64,000 nt of DNA from Rhizophagus irregularis (taxonomy: Eukaryota; Glomeromycota; Glomeromycetes; Glomerales; Glomeraceae). Under the pieces are notes generated by a model. That model was not told the origin of the DNA and made no database searches. It worked only from the letters and a program-made list of their open reading frames with translations. The DNA is taken from contig NC_089450.1 of NCBI RefSeq assembly GCF_026210795.1, positions 2,356,001-2,420,000 on the forward strand. Reading direction: 5' to 3'. Made by a program: the position numbers and the translations under genes. Numbering within the stretch: the stretch's first letter is position 1; each line of letters begins with the position of its first letter. This document shows, one piece after another, positions 10,997-22,867 of this stretch.

Positions 10997-12680
10997 ATAA
11001 AATAATATAAACCATATTTAACCAATTCAAATCACGCGTAAAGACTAGTCGATAGGTAGTTCATAAGAAAGAATTTGGTTTGTACACATATTATGCAATC
11101 ATTTGTTTAGTTACCAATCCAGCCAAGTAATAATAATGAACAAATCTTTTTTTTTCCAATAGTAATCATTTGTTCATTGTTTATATTTTCAGGTACTTTA
11201 TTTACTCGCAAAGAAGCAATCCTATTCGTGGTTGGTTAATCAGTTCCTTTTACATAGTATATTTAAAAGTCCTTTTTGAAAAATAATTAATGACCACATA
11301 TAGTTTCTTTCAATTAGTAATTATTTTTTTTAAATATACGCATTTTATTTCTTAATTATTTAAACAAGTCGTCGAATTAAATGGAACCATTTTGTTACCA
11401 TGTGTGAAAGTTACAAAGCTACACTTTCATTATATGTGGCAAATGGCAATGCCCGCGATCGGTATATAAATAACCGGTAGACCGGTAGATGTTGGTAGTT
11501 TAATTGAGAAGAGTGGCTTATTATAGCGTAATACTTTTTAGAAATCAAATCATACTATATATTTTTCTTTTAACAATATACAGCATAATCGTTTTTAGTT
11601 GACATGACTTTATAACGTTACATTTTTAGTTATTAAGTTATTTATAATAATGTATAGGATAATTAATTACCCATATACTATATTACTAACTATACCCGAA
11701 CTCAGAAAATTCCATAATAATATAATATCCGGTTTTTATTCTTTTTTCAGAATCAATTCATATTCTTTCCGAGAATTTCGGTGATTTCTTATAATAAATG
11801 TACTACTTTATGTTTCAAATATTTATTGAAAAGCAAAGTTAAAATTGACTATTCCTTTTTAAGTTTCCTTATCAGCTTACCCAAAACCTATGATGATTAT
11901 TTTCTGATAGGTGAACTTTAAATTTTCTCCGTTTTTATTCTCCTTATACATAATTACTCACGAGGTGATAGTTTACAAACAATATAAATCTCCGATTGTA
12001 ACGACTACGTTTCACGGAACACAGCCACACAATATAAGGTTCCCAATTCACATAATATATGACAAAGATTTAATTGAATACGCGTGAATGCATGATAATG
12101 TAAACCGATCAATAAAAAAGAATTATTTGTATACTCTAGAATCTTCCATGGAATGATGAGCCCGTCGTTTTATAATAATAATTTATTATTGCATAACAAA
12201 ACTACAACAATTAAGTTTACATCTTTATTGTTCGACACCTTTCTTTCAGAAATATAACTTGTATGAGATTCCAAATTAGTCCATTTCACGGAGTGTTATT
12301 TATCTAACTTCCGTTATATATTTGCCGATCACATTCATAAACAAACGAGCATTGAATTGTGTGACAAATAAATTATATGTAATCAACACCTGACCTTTAT
12401 ATAATATTTCTGGGTCATCAAAGGAAAAAAAAAATAAATATTTATGTTTGCCATCTAGTAATACTAGATTGAGCCTATATCTTATACGCATGTGTAAACG
12501 CAAGATAAAGATGAATATGTAAGATTATCAAACTGAAATTTACAGTATATATCTGAATTAAAAAATTTTTTCCCATGTCATTTGCCCTAAACTTGCAACT
12601 TTAATCCGCATAAAAGCAATTATAATTCTTTTTAATGGATATTAATAATTTTTCGATCGTAATAAACTTTTTCTACTAGT
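10997..12680. other. Gene-poor AT-rich stretch
   Basis: No gene is supported. A TATAAATAA box next to a duplicated CCGGTAGA (11463-11490) resembles a promoter but no credible frame follows. Confidence 0.45.
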
Positions 12681-12830
12681 GTATATACCGTATTTTGCGG
12701 TAAGTGAACACCCCGAAAGTAAGCACCCCTGGTCAGAATTATAGCGATTTTGGCCAAAATTATGAGGATCTTGGCCGGCATCAAGTGCAAAAATGGGGTG
12801 TTTATATACCGCAAAATACGGTATATATAC
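12681..12830. mobile_element. Small MITE, about 145-150 bp
   Basis: Terminal inverted repeats carry TACCGTATTTTGCGGTA at both ends (12686-12702 and 12807-12823), continuing inward to AACACCCC and its complement GGGGTGTT. TA-rich flanks are consistent with a TA target duplication but make it unprovable. The 60-residue minus-strand frame across it is spurious. Confidence 0.75.
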
Positions 12831-13591
12831 TACATTATGAAACTGATACTTAATACCATAAAGTGATCGGCAAATAAAAAAAATATTTCCTGGTTTTTGA
12901 TTGAATGTATCATGTATGGTAATGGGCTTAAGTAAATATTACGGAAAAAAGAAAATAAGATGAATCTCATCTAATAAAATAAATCAAAATATTTGAACAA
13001 ATATTGCAGGATAATTTATGTCGAGATATAACCTTTATGACTTTATCATAATCATATCTAAACTTAACTTTTCGTGTAATTTAAGTCATGCACTTCCAAA
13101 ATATTTATTTATAACAATTTTTGATTTAATTAAAATTTTATTTTTATCATAAAACATCAAAAATTGAATCTAGACTACATTTGATCAAATAAGTTAAACC
13201 TTTTTGGGAATCGCCAAATCTTCATTATCATCGGTCATTAAATTTTGTGTAACCCTTGAAAAATTTTCGTCTGAATAGATCTAACTTTTGGTAATGAAGA
13301 AATTGGATTTTTACCATTTTTACTCAATAAAAAATAAATGGTATAATTTTCGTGCTTTATTTATATGGCTAAAACAAAATATTTTTTTAAAAAATTAATA
13401 TAATATCGCGAACATATTAATTGCGCATCATTTGTGCGACACCATTTTAATCTGTTGATCACTTTGTTCTTTTTTTTTGCGGAGATTGAACACCACAATT
13501 CATTTTAAACCATTGTTTCTAGTTAATAACCATCAGAATCGGTTGTTACATAAATACGACTATATAATTATTTAACATTTATATATACATG
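12831..13591. other. Gene-poor AT-rich stretch
   Basis: No supportable gene or repeat; contains a GATCGGCAA motif (about 12862) that recurs near hAT-like sequence at 63 kb. Confidence 0.4.
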
Positions 13592-13594
13592 TAA

Positions 13595-13901
13595 GGCCAC
13601 ACAAATTCAATTTTTCGGTTCACGTAACATTGAAATTTAAAATCGACCCGGGGACCCGGGGTTTATTGTTTATTAGTAAAAAAAGTTTATATATAAAATT
13701 GTGACATTTGATTGGTTGACTTTTAAAAGGGAGGAATTTATTTTCGCTCTAGAAGTTCTCAGCCGCGTGATAAACTTACCCGCCAATAAAATTACGTTCT
13801 GATCACATGATAAATTTTTTATATATAAACTTTTTTTTATTGAAATTTGAAAAAGTGACCCGGCCGGGTGAAGTGAACCGAAAATTCGAATTTGTGTGGC
13901 C
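13595..13901. mobile_element. PIF/Harbinger-type (Tourist-like) MITE, 307 bp
   Basis: The ends are GGCCACACAAATTC and its complement, extending to about 30 bp with few mismatches and including TTTTCGGTTCAC. A perfect 3-bp duplication TAA flanks the element (13592-13594 and 13902-13904). TAA/TTA duplications with GG-starting repeats are the hallmark of PIF/Harbinger elements. The interior is also largely self-complementary (AGTTTATATATAAA arms and CCCGG blocks). Confidence 0.8.
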
Positions 13902-14313
13902 TAAGTAAAAAAAATAATTTATTTTGCCGGGCGAGAAGACAGAAGCGCTTTTGAAGGAACTAAAAGTCAAATTTTAATTATCCACTATTAACTATATAAG
14001 CATTGTAGTTCTGTATTAAACTAGTTTGCTGAACGTGAATAATTAAGAAATAACATCCAGAACAATCCGTTAGATTTATTAGAAAACCGATTTAACCGGG
14101 ATACTGCAAATCAAGTATAATGAATATATGGTACCAGATATTCATAGTGATCCTTATGATTTACTTGTACTGTATTTTGTGATCTTTAACTAGTAGAAAT
14201 GCGTTTATCATCAGGGACTTCTTCCATGGATCTCTAAAAATCACAAGTGGATTATAAATTATTAGATTATAAATTATTAGATAATTATTAACTTAACGTA
14301 CTTAACGCACGTA

Positions 14314-14412
14314 CAGTGGGGGTGTACAATATTAACGTACATACTGGCCCGAGTTTAGGAGTCATGCACTTACACGTGATAGCGTTGACATTAGTTCGTA
14401 CGTACACCACTG
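14314..14412. mobile_element. Possible 99-bp CAGTG-ended inverted-repeat element
   Basis: The left end reads CAGTGGGGGTGTAC and the right end is the complement of CAGTGGTGTACG. Several ACGTAC palindromes lie inside. A TA precedes the left end but is not repeated on the right, so the call is tentative. Confidence 0.35.
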
Positions 14413-14594
14413 AAGGAACCCCTAGCTTAATAATTGTTAATATTCAGATTTTATTAAATAAAATTATTTATAAATGAGAATCATTATATAAAAAATTAAC
14501 AAGTAAATCAAGAAAAGCTCACATGAGTTTCCATAGACGAACGTTACTTTCAATTTAGGCTTTTAATTAGACTGTATCAAGTTTTGTCAACCCG

Positions 14595-14670
14595 GTGCTG
14601 ATCTTTATCAGAGCCGGACATTTTGTCCATTGTCAGCACTGAGCTGATCTTTTGTCAGACCCGGACATCA
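14595..14670 (+). repeat. Tandem duplication of a 46-bp block
   Basis: GCTGATCTTT, TCAGA and CCGGACAT occur twice in the same order, about 46 bp apart, with small differences. Confidence 0.7.
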
Positions 14671-14890
14671 GAACCTTTTTGACCAGCCATATATATCATG
14701 TTTTCTACAAAAATTCCGTGTGATAGCGTGATTGCGTGAAACTAATGTAATAAATTTGTTAAACACATTTTTCTTTATGTTTTGTTAAAAATTTAAACAC
14801 ACCATAGTGTCCAACACAATATTTTTTATTTTTATTTTAACGTGATGGTAAATGACTGATCACGTGCCATTTGTAGTCATATCTGATATA

Positions 14891-15146
14891 GTGTTACGAT
14901 CCGGATGGATTCGTCATCCGTTTAATCCGGTCCGAATGATCTGGATGACCATCCGAATGAATTTCAATATAAAATCCGGATGACCAATCCGTAAATAACG
15001 GATGATCCGGATATCCATCCGAATGGATCCGTTACTAATCAAACGGATGGATAGCAGATGTGAATCATTCGTTGATCCAATCCGGATGGTTTCGAATCGG
15101 ATAAATTCGCGGATTGGCGGATTGACGGATCAACGGATCGCAACAC
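14891..15146. mobile_element. MITE rich in ATCCG/CGGAT motifs, 256 bp
   Basis: Terminal inverted repeats GTGTTRCGATCCG are flanked on both sides by TA (14889-14890 and 15147-15148). The interior is packed with ATCCG, CCGGAT and GAATGGAT words in both orientations, which gives several alternative foldbacks. Its GC content is visibly higher than the surroundings. The 67-residue plus-strand frame is an artefact of these repeats. Confidence 0.75.
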
Positions 15147-15148
15147 TA

Positions 15149-15200
15149 AATCGAAATTGTATAAATTATTTTGGCCAAAATTATTTATACAATTTCGATT
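15149..15200. repeat. 52-bp near-perfect palindrome
   Basis: Arms beginning AATCGAAATTGTATAAAT and meeting at TTGGCCAA are complementary with one mismatch. The palindrome abuts the right target duplication of the preceding MITE. Confidence 0.85.
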
Positions 15201-15845
15201 CGTGAATAAATCATATCGCGTGATATTATAAATTTGTAATTCTAGCTGGTATCATAAACCTGACCTGAATTAAAATTGTACTCGAACCTGAATATTCAGG
15301 GGCCATCACTGGATCGAAATTACTAATTCACATGCTAACGTAGATTTTATAAATTAATAAATTTTATTTTTCTAAAATATAATATAACCATGAGTTCATA
15401 ACAAAAATAATATTTTGGCAATTAAAGGGATTTTTATTAAATAAATTATTTATTACTTGACTATTAAAAAAATATATATATAAAAAGAATAAAAGTTAAA
15501 AATCGTTTATAAGGAAGGAACGTAACGGCATTAATTTCGAACCCAGTAAATGGATTTTAATACTATGAGCAAAACACCTATATTATTGACAGTTATGAGT
15601 AATAATTTGATTCGATTCAATAATTCAATATGTTTCCGTTAATAAATTACCTTCTATATGCCCTACTTATTATATTTCGTTGTCTTTATTTTCCATTCTC
15701 TCCCACGATCTTTGAAGTCCGCGTTTTCCACGTTATTAAAGAATAGATATACCCGAATCACATCCATTATCTTACGTCGATCTACTTAAACATAATCACT
15801 TGGCATGTCATTTGTGAAATGAATCTCTTACGACATACTACATAC
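15201..15845. other. Intergenic stretch
   Basis: No gene or clear repeat is supported. Confidence 0.4.
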
Positions 15846-16965
15846 CTGATTGTCTTGTGTATCTAACAGATAATCATTAATTGGTACAATAACGCACTTA
15901 TTATTTTCTATGAACATCCGTGTCACATCTCTAAAACGCCTGGAATATGTAAAACGAAATCATTGATTTTAGAGATTTAACAACTTGTTGCATAGTGGGT
16001 TGTTTATTTGGATCATCTTCTCAACACTCGACATTCTACCAAAAAAAAGAAGGAAATTAGATAGCCTAAATGATTAGAATGCACAGTAATTTTTCATGAG
16101 ATCCGAAACTTTGACCGATATTCATCACATCCCTACCCAATAATTAATTATACTTACTGATATTATATTCGATAAGAGTATCTTTGACATCAAATTCCGT
16201 CTCTTCGTCCTTTTTTAATATCCGTAATTAATTTTTGTTATACTCTACATTTAATGTAAAGATTTTCAATGCCATCAACATAATACACAGTGAAATTCGA
16301 TATACCGGAACCTCGATATAACGGATCATAAGTAAAATCTTGATATATTGTAATTGGGTCTGGAACGGATTATCATAACGTATAATTAATTTACCCTTGA
16401 TATAACGGAATTCTTGATATAACGGATTTTTGACAAATTTTACTAATGGAACGGATGGTTCCATTATATCGAATTTCACTGTGTAATTCTGCCTTATATT
16501 ATGACGATGAATAAAGTACATTGCGTGATCGCTAAATAAAATAATAATATTTGTTATTTTAGTAATCGTAGGCGGATTAAAGACAAAAAATACTAATATT
16601 ACCAAGTCACAATAGATAATTACTTCTTTATGCATGTTACAGCATTTACAAGTTAAAAAGCTGATCGATACTTACAGTATTGCTCCACTCGATTTTATCC
16701 GCCATCGATATATTTAAACTTGTCTCTAATCTTAAGATTCCATAAAGTCGAACAATAATATTTCATGATAAAGTTCGAGTTTTAGCCGTAAAACTATTAC
16801 AATTTAAACGAAATTAATTTTGAAGATATTAAAAAAAATTATATTTGATGATAATAATTATATACCTCGTTATCGAACTCTCCAATAGCCGAGTTACAGT
16901 ATGTGAATATTTTAGAAACTTTTCCATTTTACACGATAAACACTTTCAAAAGAACCATGATGACG
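15846..16965 (-). pseudogene. Protein kinase pseudogene (several exons, stops, MITE insertion)
   Basis: Read on the minus strand, kinase landmarks appear in the right order. At 16866-16965 there is a glycine-loop-like HGSFESVYRVKWKSF. At 16676-16800 there is a hinge-like NLKIRDKFKYID followed, in another frame, by ADKIEWSNT and a GTAAGT donor. At 16484-16531 a helix-E-like AMYFIHRHNI follows a TTTATTTAG acceptor. At 16158-16283 there is DIKKGR then ETEFDVKDTLIEY before a GTAAGT donor. At about 15940-16035 there is EC-stop-EDDPNKQPTMQQVVKSL after a TTTTGGTAG acceptor; kinases have Trp at that stop (TGG to TGA, 16021-16023). A further open piece is at 15846-15945. HRD and DFG motifs are not recoverable. 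A pogo-like MITE (16286-16483) sits between the third and fourth pieces. This is a dead copy of the large tyrosine-kinase-like family of these fungi. Confidence 0.65.
16286..16483. mobile_element. Pogo/Tigger-like (Tc1-mariner) MITE, 198 bp
   Basis: Terminal inverted repeats CACAGTGAAATTCGATATA are nearly perfect and flanked by TA on both sides (16284-16285, 16484-16485). Internal copies of CGATATAACGGA and TTGATATAACGGA are typical of pogo-like ends. It lies inside the kinase pseudogene. The 135-residue minus-strand frame across it is composite and not a gene. Confidence 0.85.
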
Positions 16966-17083
16966 ACTAATTATAACTCATAATATTCATAATATTTAGA
17001 GTATTTTTCAGCAGTTGTTTTTTGACTTAATGTGAGGAACGGAATTATTTTTATTTTTTATTTTTTGATAATAGTTTAGAATA

Positions 17084-17314
17084 ATGAATAGCAACAAGTA
17101 CAAAAATAACCTAGAAGGTCAAGGCACTTTTCTTTTACTAAACGTAAGCTATACCAAACATCGACACGAAGCCGATGCGAGGAACGGAACTGGGTATTGG
17201 CTTTATGATAGTAATATGCAGTACGAGGTCACATGCGTGATTATATGTAGAGAATTTCCCACCCTAAAAATTAATGTCACTGCACTTAATAAGCAAATAG
17301 AAAATATTTGTTAA
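17084..17314 (+). CDS. Hypothetical 76-residue protein
   Basis: The frame starts at an ATG after an AT-rich leader and has noticeably less A/T-biased codons than random frames nearby (for example the RHEADARNGTGYWLYDSN segment). There is no signal peptide, membrane segment or motif I recognise. A further open stretch follows in another frame at 17345-17539 (ARNF-like, Cys-rich), so this may be a first exon or a decaying gene. No function can be assigned. Confidence 0.3.
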   Translation: MNSNKYKNNLEGQGTFLLLNVSYTKHRHEADARNGTGYWLYDSNMQYEVTCVIICREFPTLKINVTALNKQIENIC

Positions 17315-17539
17315 AACAACAAATAATATGACAAAGCATTTTTGAAAACGATAAAAAATTCACGTTTGTTTTATGACTCACTAAAAGATGCACAAAAATG
17401 CACGCCTATTATGTGTATACATGTAGGGCGCAACTTTGCATTATGTGAAAATTACGTAAAAGGAATTCTTGTTGTAAACGATTACACGTGTTATCTATTT
17501 GATGTGATTTATTTTATTCCCATTTTAAAATTCCTTTAA

Positions 17540-19042
17540 TGATCGTAGAAAATTTCGTTAAAGTTTCAAATTGTTCAAATCCACATTCCTTAATGTACAG
17601 ATAATCATTTATTTTACTAATTATATATTTAGTATTAAATAATAAAGAATATATTACGTATGTTGTTTATTATAATAAATCAATTAATTTTTTTTTTTAG
17701 ATTCACTAGATCAAGAGTTTAATTAAAAGAAATAAAAATTAATATTAATCTTAATTTTTCTTTTTTTTTTGTTAATTATAATTAAAATGAATATATTAAT
17801 TATAAAAAAAAAACTCGCAAGAAAATTTTACTGAAAGAATCAATTTTTTGCAGTTACAGATTTTATTGTACCACAAACACTAATCTTGCGTTATCACACA
17901 TGAAATACATGTGTATAATGAACAAACTAATTCTTTTTCCATTCAATTCCTTACAGACTAAATAATTTCACATGAAATTTTATTTTAAACATAGATATCA
18001 TGATTGTACTCCTTGAACGCCGGTATCTGATTACACACCTTCTCTTGTACTACCTTTCAGAAATAACTATTGTTACTAGAATATCATGGTGCAGCTTTGA
18101 CAGGTAAGTATTTTGTGAAGAACAAGCCCTCCATCTGTGGAATATCAATAAAAAAACCACGGACGAAGATTATGAACCATGTTATAATTATCGTTACAAA
18201 TATGGGAATAGGATCCCTGTAAAGAAATTTTAACCGTAATTTCTGTAAAAATTCCGTTAATATGATACATTTCGTAATAACACGGAATAAAAAACACGGA
18301 ATAAATTTTTTATAGGGCGTGTAGTAAAGTGATTTTATTTGAGATTTAACTTGATGGTATTTCATGACTTTAAAAAATATATAAAATCTAACACTAGTAA
18401 TTATTAATTAGTTTTGCCGTGTGGGGTAATTAACTTTCCAAATGGAAAATAATTAATGAATGAATTTACATTAGTAAGACCGAAAATAATTTTAATAATA
18501 CGATACTAAAAAAATCACGGAATAATAATTATGAAACATATAAATAATATATTATATTTAAAGTGATTTACTTGTTCATTTATTTGATACTTAGACTTAT
18601 GATATTAAGTTTCATTCATGTATGACTTTAAAAGTAAATAGATAATATGGGGTATTAACAAAATAAGGCTTTCCAAACGGGGTATGACCGTAAATAATGA
18701 AAACTAAATGAATATTTGTTTTAGTATAACCGAAAAATAATTCAATGTGACATATGGACTAACGTTTAATAGACTTTTCCCCATACCATCAGTGAAAAGG
18801 ACGAATGATATGAACCGATTAAACCTATATTACTATACTAGTGATTTTATTATAATTTGTGATTTCCCCGATTGCTGATTCGATACTTTTTAATTGAAAT
18901 CTTAATTCATTCTTACATTTACAATATTGGTCGTGATAATTAATAAAATTAAATCAAAATGCATGTATAAAACTTATATAAAATGCCAGTTTTTCCTTGA
19001 ATTTGGACCTTGTCCCTCAATTAGAATCAAAAAAAAAACAAA
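17540..19042. other. AT-rich intergenic stretch upstream of the 19.0-kb gene
   Basis: The 93-residue minus-strand frame at 18084-18365 spans a small CCCTATAA-ended element and is unlikely to be real. TATAAAAC (18965-18972) followed by TATATAAAAT lies about 75 bp before the ATG at 19043 and is a plausible TATA region. Confidence 0.4.
18215..18317. mobile_element. 103-bp miniature with CCCTRTAA ends
   Basis: The ends are CCCTGTAAAGAAATTT and the complement of CCCTATAAAAAATTT, matching the termini of the 1.5-kb elements at 23132-24691 and 51170-52648. The interior contains ATAACACGGAATA-like words. No target duplication is visible. Confidence 0.5.
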
Positions 19043-19796
19043 ATGCTCAACTTAGCATTAACTCATCGAAGCCGGTCCATTATCGAAAAAAATTCTTATA
19101 CTAAGATTGAATTGCTGCTAGTGTATACGGCGTTGATCAATTCAGGGACCATTCAAAAAGTTCTAAATTCAAGATATTTTAATCAAAATCTCTTGAAGCA
19201 CTTTAGAAGACATGGTCAAGGTTTGATTTGTCAATTCGAAATTGACAGTTCTCAGAAAATTAAACTACTCACTACAGGTGATTTACCTTCAAAAGAGAAT
19301 AATATAGAGTTGCTTTTTTATTTTCACTCTGTTAGTCTTCGCCATGTCCCTAGAAATATTGGATATTCGATAAATAAAATTGACATATCTATGCCTAGAC
19401 AAAAGTTACTTCAATTAAATTTTAGTAGAGAACATCAACTCAAGGTTCGTCACAAAAAAAAATTGTATCAAGGAATTTCCTTAAGGTATGATCAGTTAAC
19501 TTTGATGTTAAACCTTAATGTCATATTATATTATTTCATCCATTCTAATTTTTCTAAAATATGAAAATTTTAATTCTTTTTAAAACAATGCATGCCTGGT
19601 AAATAGACCTTTAATCGTTTTGAATAACTCCATTATTAATGTTGAAACATCACGACGGATTAAACAGAGAAGACGAAATCGATTTACAAGAAAACAATGT
19701 GAACACGCAAGATTTATAAATCGGATAATAAATCTTCCTAGACAAACCTCGAGTAATCCATTAAGGAATCAATTTTTTAACGGATTTACGTTTTAA
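19043..19796 (+). CDS. Two-exon gene of unknown function, 'NLPxQ...FNGxxF' family, member 1
   Basis: Proposed exons are 19043-19485 and 19607-19796 with a 121-bp intron (AAG|GTATGATC to AAATAG), giving 210 residues. The model rests on the homologous gene at 60597-61405: the donor context CTTAAG|GTAT is identical, the split phase (2) is the same and the frames join without a stop. Shared blocks are DLPSKENNIELL, RSKSLQL-like PRQKLLQL and, in exon 2, NVET..RRIKQRRRNRF and INLPRQ...NQFFNGFTF. The protein is basic (RRIKQRRR), has no signal peptide or membrane segment and no known domain. Without splicing the frame would stop at 19564. Confidence 0.6.
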
Positions 19797-20004
19797 ATAT
19801 TTTTCTTTGGCAGCTAATATTAAATAACCAACGAATTCAACGAATTGGCAAAATTCGACAGATCGAAAAATTAATATTATTTTTTAGATGAATCGTATAA
19901 CTAAATTGTAATCGTGGCAATTTAGTTCTTTTCTTAACGTATTTTATTTTATAGTGACATTCGTTATTATATTACAAATTTTTATGATTATGCTAACACA
20001 AAAA

Positions 20005-20540
20005 ACATGTTTTAAAACAATTTTGGCGTTTTAAAACATGTTTTAAACGTGTTTTAAAACATTAAGCATTTTACAAGTCTTTACTACGTAAAACATATTT
20101 GCAATAAAAATTTAAGCACTTTATTATATAATATATATTTACAGTATAGCCGGACTGACCTTGTTTGGAATTTTATTTTGTAATAGCTTAGTGATACTAC
20201 TATTCGTTAAATAAAATGTGCGCTAACTCTTAAAAAAAAAATTATATAATATATCAATTTTAAATCTTCTAAACGATCAATTAAATCAATAACTAATGTC
20301 ATTTCCACATTAATTACACACTTTTGACGAGGTGTTTTTCGTAACTTTTCAAAGGGCTTACGGACGTCTTCTGATGATAGTCTTCCACGAAAATAATTTT
20401 AAAAAAAGGTTGTTTAAAAATACAAAAAAGGTCATTAAAATAATTACGCAATAATCCGATCAATGTTTTAAAACAAAAAAAAAAAAGTTTTAAAACAATA
20501 AGAAACTGATTTAAATTGTTTTAAAACATCTTGTTTTAAA
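20005..20540. repeat. Cluster of six GTTTTAAAAC palindromes
   Basis: Three copies lie within 20005-20065 and three within 20465-20530, with further GTTTTAAA variants; the right group is followed by CACGTGCCATCCCTA. The complement TAGGGATGGCACGTG looks like a hAT-type terminal repeat, so the cluster may be subterminal motifs of one degraded element. Confidence 0.5.
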
Positions 20541-21903
20541 TCACGTGCCATCCCTAATACCATGTTAATGAGTATTAAAATAATTTTGGTTAGACTGTTT
20601 ATTTTTAATTAACTTTACGATATACTATGTATTAAGATTGCAAAATATATTTTACACAGTAATTATATGATTTGTTTATCAAATATTTAATGATCAAATA
20701 TATCATAATGATTGGTGCTTCCTTTCATTTCTTATCAATTTATCTTTATACATTTTATTTCTACAGTAGATAATATAACGATTTGATATCAAACAAATAT
20801 CTAATAATAGCAACTTCAATTTCTAATGTCACTGCTGTTGTCTGATATCCTTGAATAGATAGATATATTGAATTATGACGCGATATTTATAAACTAATAT
20901 GTAATAAATTTTAAAAAGTACTGTTTACTTTATATGTTTCAGGAAATTGTCCATTCAGGATATTACTAATATTTCAAGTTACGCTAATTTTAATTCAATA
21001 AAATTTGGTCCGAGTTAACACAAAAGGTTCCATCGCAAAATACTAGTTATTATTTATATAGAATTTAATACTGAAGAGTGACTTTGAAGAACTAAATTTT
21101 TCTAGCTATCTGAAATTTGCATAACGCTAGAAATAATTGGATTTTTCCTGCATTATAATTCTCTGATAACCTTTATGTAACAATAATTTGATGCAACAAC
21201 ATGTAATTTTGACCATTTGACTATTTCAACCATTTTGACCATTTTAATTTTGATTTCATGTATAGTTCGGTTTTCTGTAACTTGATAAGAGGCTGTCCTG
21301 TTGTTACTGTAAATAAAGTTTATTTAAACTCGTCAGAGATCTACATCACAGTGTTCCATCATTCGCATGTATTGTTTTATTAGAAAAGTAATTCTTTCCA
21401 TAAAATTTTGGTCAATGATCTAATAATTCTTATCATTTTTTATATTTTTTTATGTATCGCTCTCATTGATTTCCGATGAATGTAAAGTTCCTCTTTGTAA
21501 GAAGCGCCCTAAAAGCTTCCTTGCATTTTTAATAAGGCTTTCCCACCAGTAAGGTTTTTTCAATATGTTTATCTGCTTTAATCTGATAGTTCATTGGGTT
21601 GCGTCTAAATTCTCATTCCACTTATCAAACTCAAGAATTTTTTCATGGTAGAATATTCCATGCATAATGATGCCAACTGACTTTCTAAGATGGCGTAACC
21701 ATTAGTGATACTGTAAATATCATCTAGGACTTCTCACTCAATCTAATATATCCGACTATCTTCTGGGATATCATTGAAAAAAAAAATATGCTGATCTTTA
21801 GTGAAATCAGATGCCTGAATCGTCTTAGCCGAGATTAATGATGATAAACATTTTTTGGTTGTTTCAGTTTTAGGTTTTTTTCGTTAGAACATTCTTCCCA
21901 ATG

Positions 21904-21938
21904 AATAAAACAAATAAAACAAATAAAACAAATAAAAT
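21904..21938 (+). repeat. AATAAAACA minisatellite, about four copies
   Basis: The 9-bp word repeats almost perfectly and accounts for the CFICFICFI run in the minus-strand frame there. Confidence 0.85.
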
Positions 21939-22867
21939 GAAAGAAACATTTTAATAAAAAAAGTAAGCGTGTAATAGATGATTGCGATAGAGTATAATTG
22001 TTATCATCCATGAGATGCACCAATCAGGAGCTCTTGTTATACTTATGATATTAAATATATCACGTGGATTACTTGTGTTACATATCAATATAAATTGTTA
22101 TTGGATAAGTATTGTATCGTGACTTAGTTCACGTGGAATCTAAAAATAAAAAAGTAAGCATAAAAAAAATAATACGTGAGAATATAAAATTAACCAACCC
22201 AATCGAATTAATCCGATCGATTGTGTTCTTTATTGTGTTACTAGTGTTACATTTTTATGCATTTCTGCGCCTGCATTTCAATTAATTAAAAATATGATAA
22301 TAAATAAACAAAAAACATTTTAATTTAGAATTAGCCTTTTTAAAAAAATCATAAGAAATTCAATCAATCATAACTGGAATACCAAATTTTAGGACAAAGT
22401 ACATCGTATTGAAAAGCGTAAATCCAGGATTTTATTATTAATATATATATATATATATTTCTTTGAAAAAAAAAAGACATTACTGTTCGTACAGCACATA
22501 AATATAAGTGCTTTGCAACGCATTGAAAAAGAATTGAAATGTGGTATATAATATATTTAATAAAATAAACGAATAACTTTTCAAGAACAAATTTCTACTT
22601 ATAAAGAGCATAAGTTAAAGTAGCATTTTATTTAAATATTTATATAACTTTCAGTAAATTTCTGTCTAAAAAAAAAAATAATAAAAACCAATAAAATATG
22701 CGAAATAAATTAAGAAATTAAAAAAAATTAATTCCCAAATTATTAAATCTTATGTAACAAGAAAAGTCATCTAAATGATTCATTTGAAAAGTGAGTTCGC
22801 AAATATTCTAGGGAGATTTATTCGAATAGGCATGATCTTGTTGAATCAGATTTCGAATATCTGAACT

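Larger units (their letters stand above)
13905..14890. other. Gene-poor stretch with small repeats
   Basis: No gene is supported. It holds a possible 99-bp inverted-repeat element (14314-14412) and a tandem duplication of a GCTGATCTTT...CCGGACAT block (14595-14670). Confidence 0.45.
19797..22807. other. Gene-poor AT-rich stretch
   Basis: No confident gene. It holds a cluster of six GTTTTAAAAC palindromes (20005-20530) and a 9-bp AATAAAACA minisatellite (21904-21938). Minus-strand words near 21440-21760 hint at decayed coding but cannot be assigned. Confidence 0.45.

Noticed and set aside
16228-16635. 135-residue minus-strand frame
   Set aside because: It runs through a pogo-like MITE and joins unrelated kinase-pseudogene pieces, so it cannot be a conserved protein.
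18084-18365. 93-residue minus-strand frame with a hydrophobic stretch
   Set aside because: It crosses a 103-bp CCCTRTAA-ended element and has no conserved context; the apparent membrane segment is likely chance in AT-rich DNA.
21440-21830. Possible decayed kinase-like coding sequence on the minus strand (words like SVGIIMHGIFYHEKILEF)
   Set aside because: Only one short stretch vaguely resembles a kinase F-helix region and no other landmarks appear in order, so it could not be supported.
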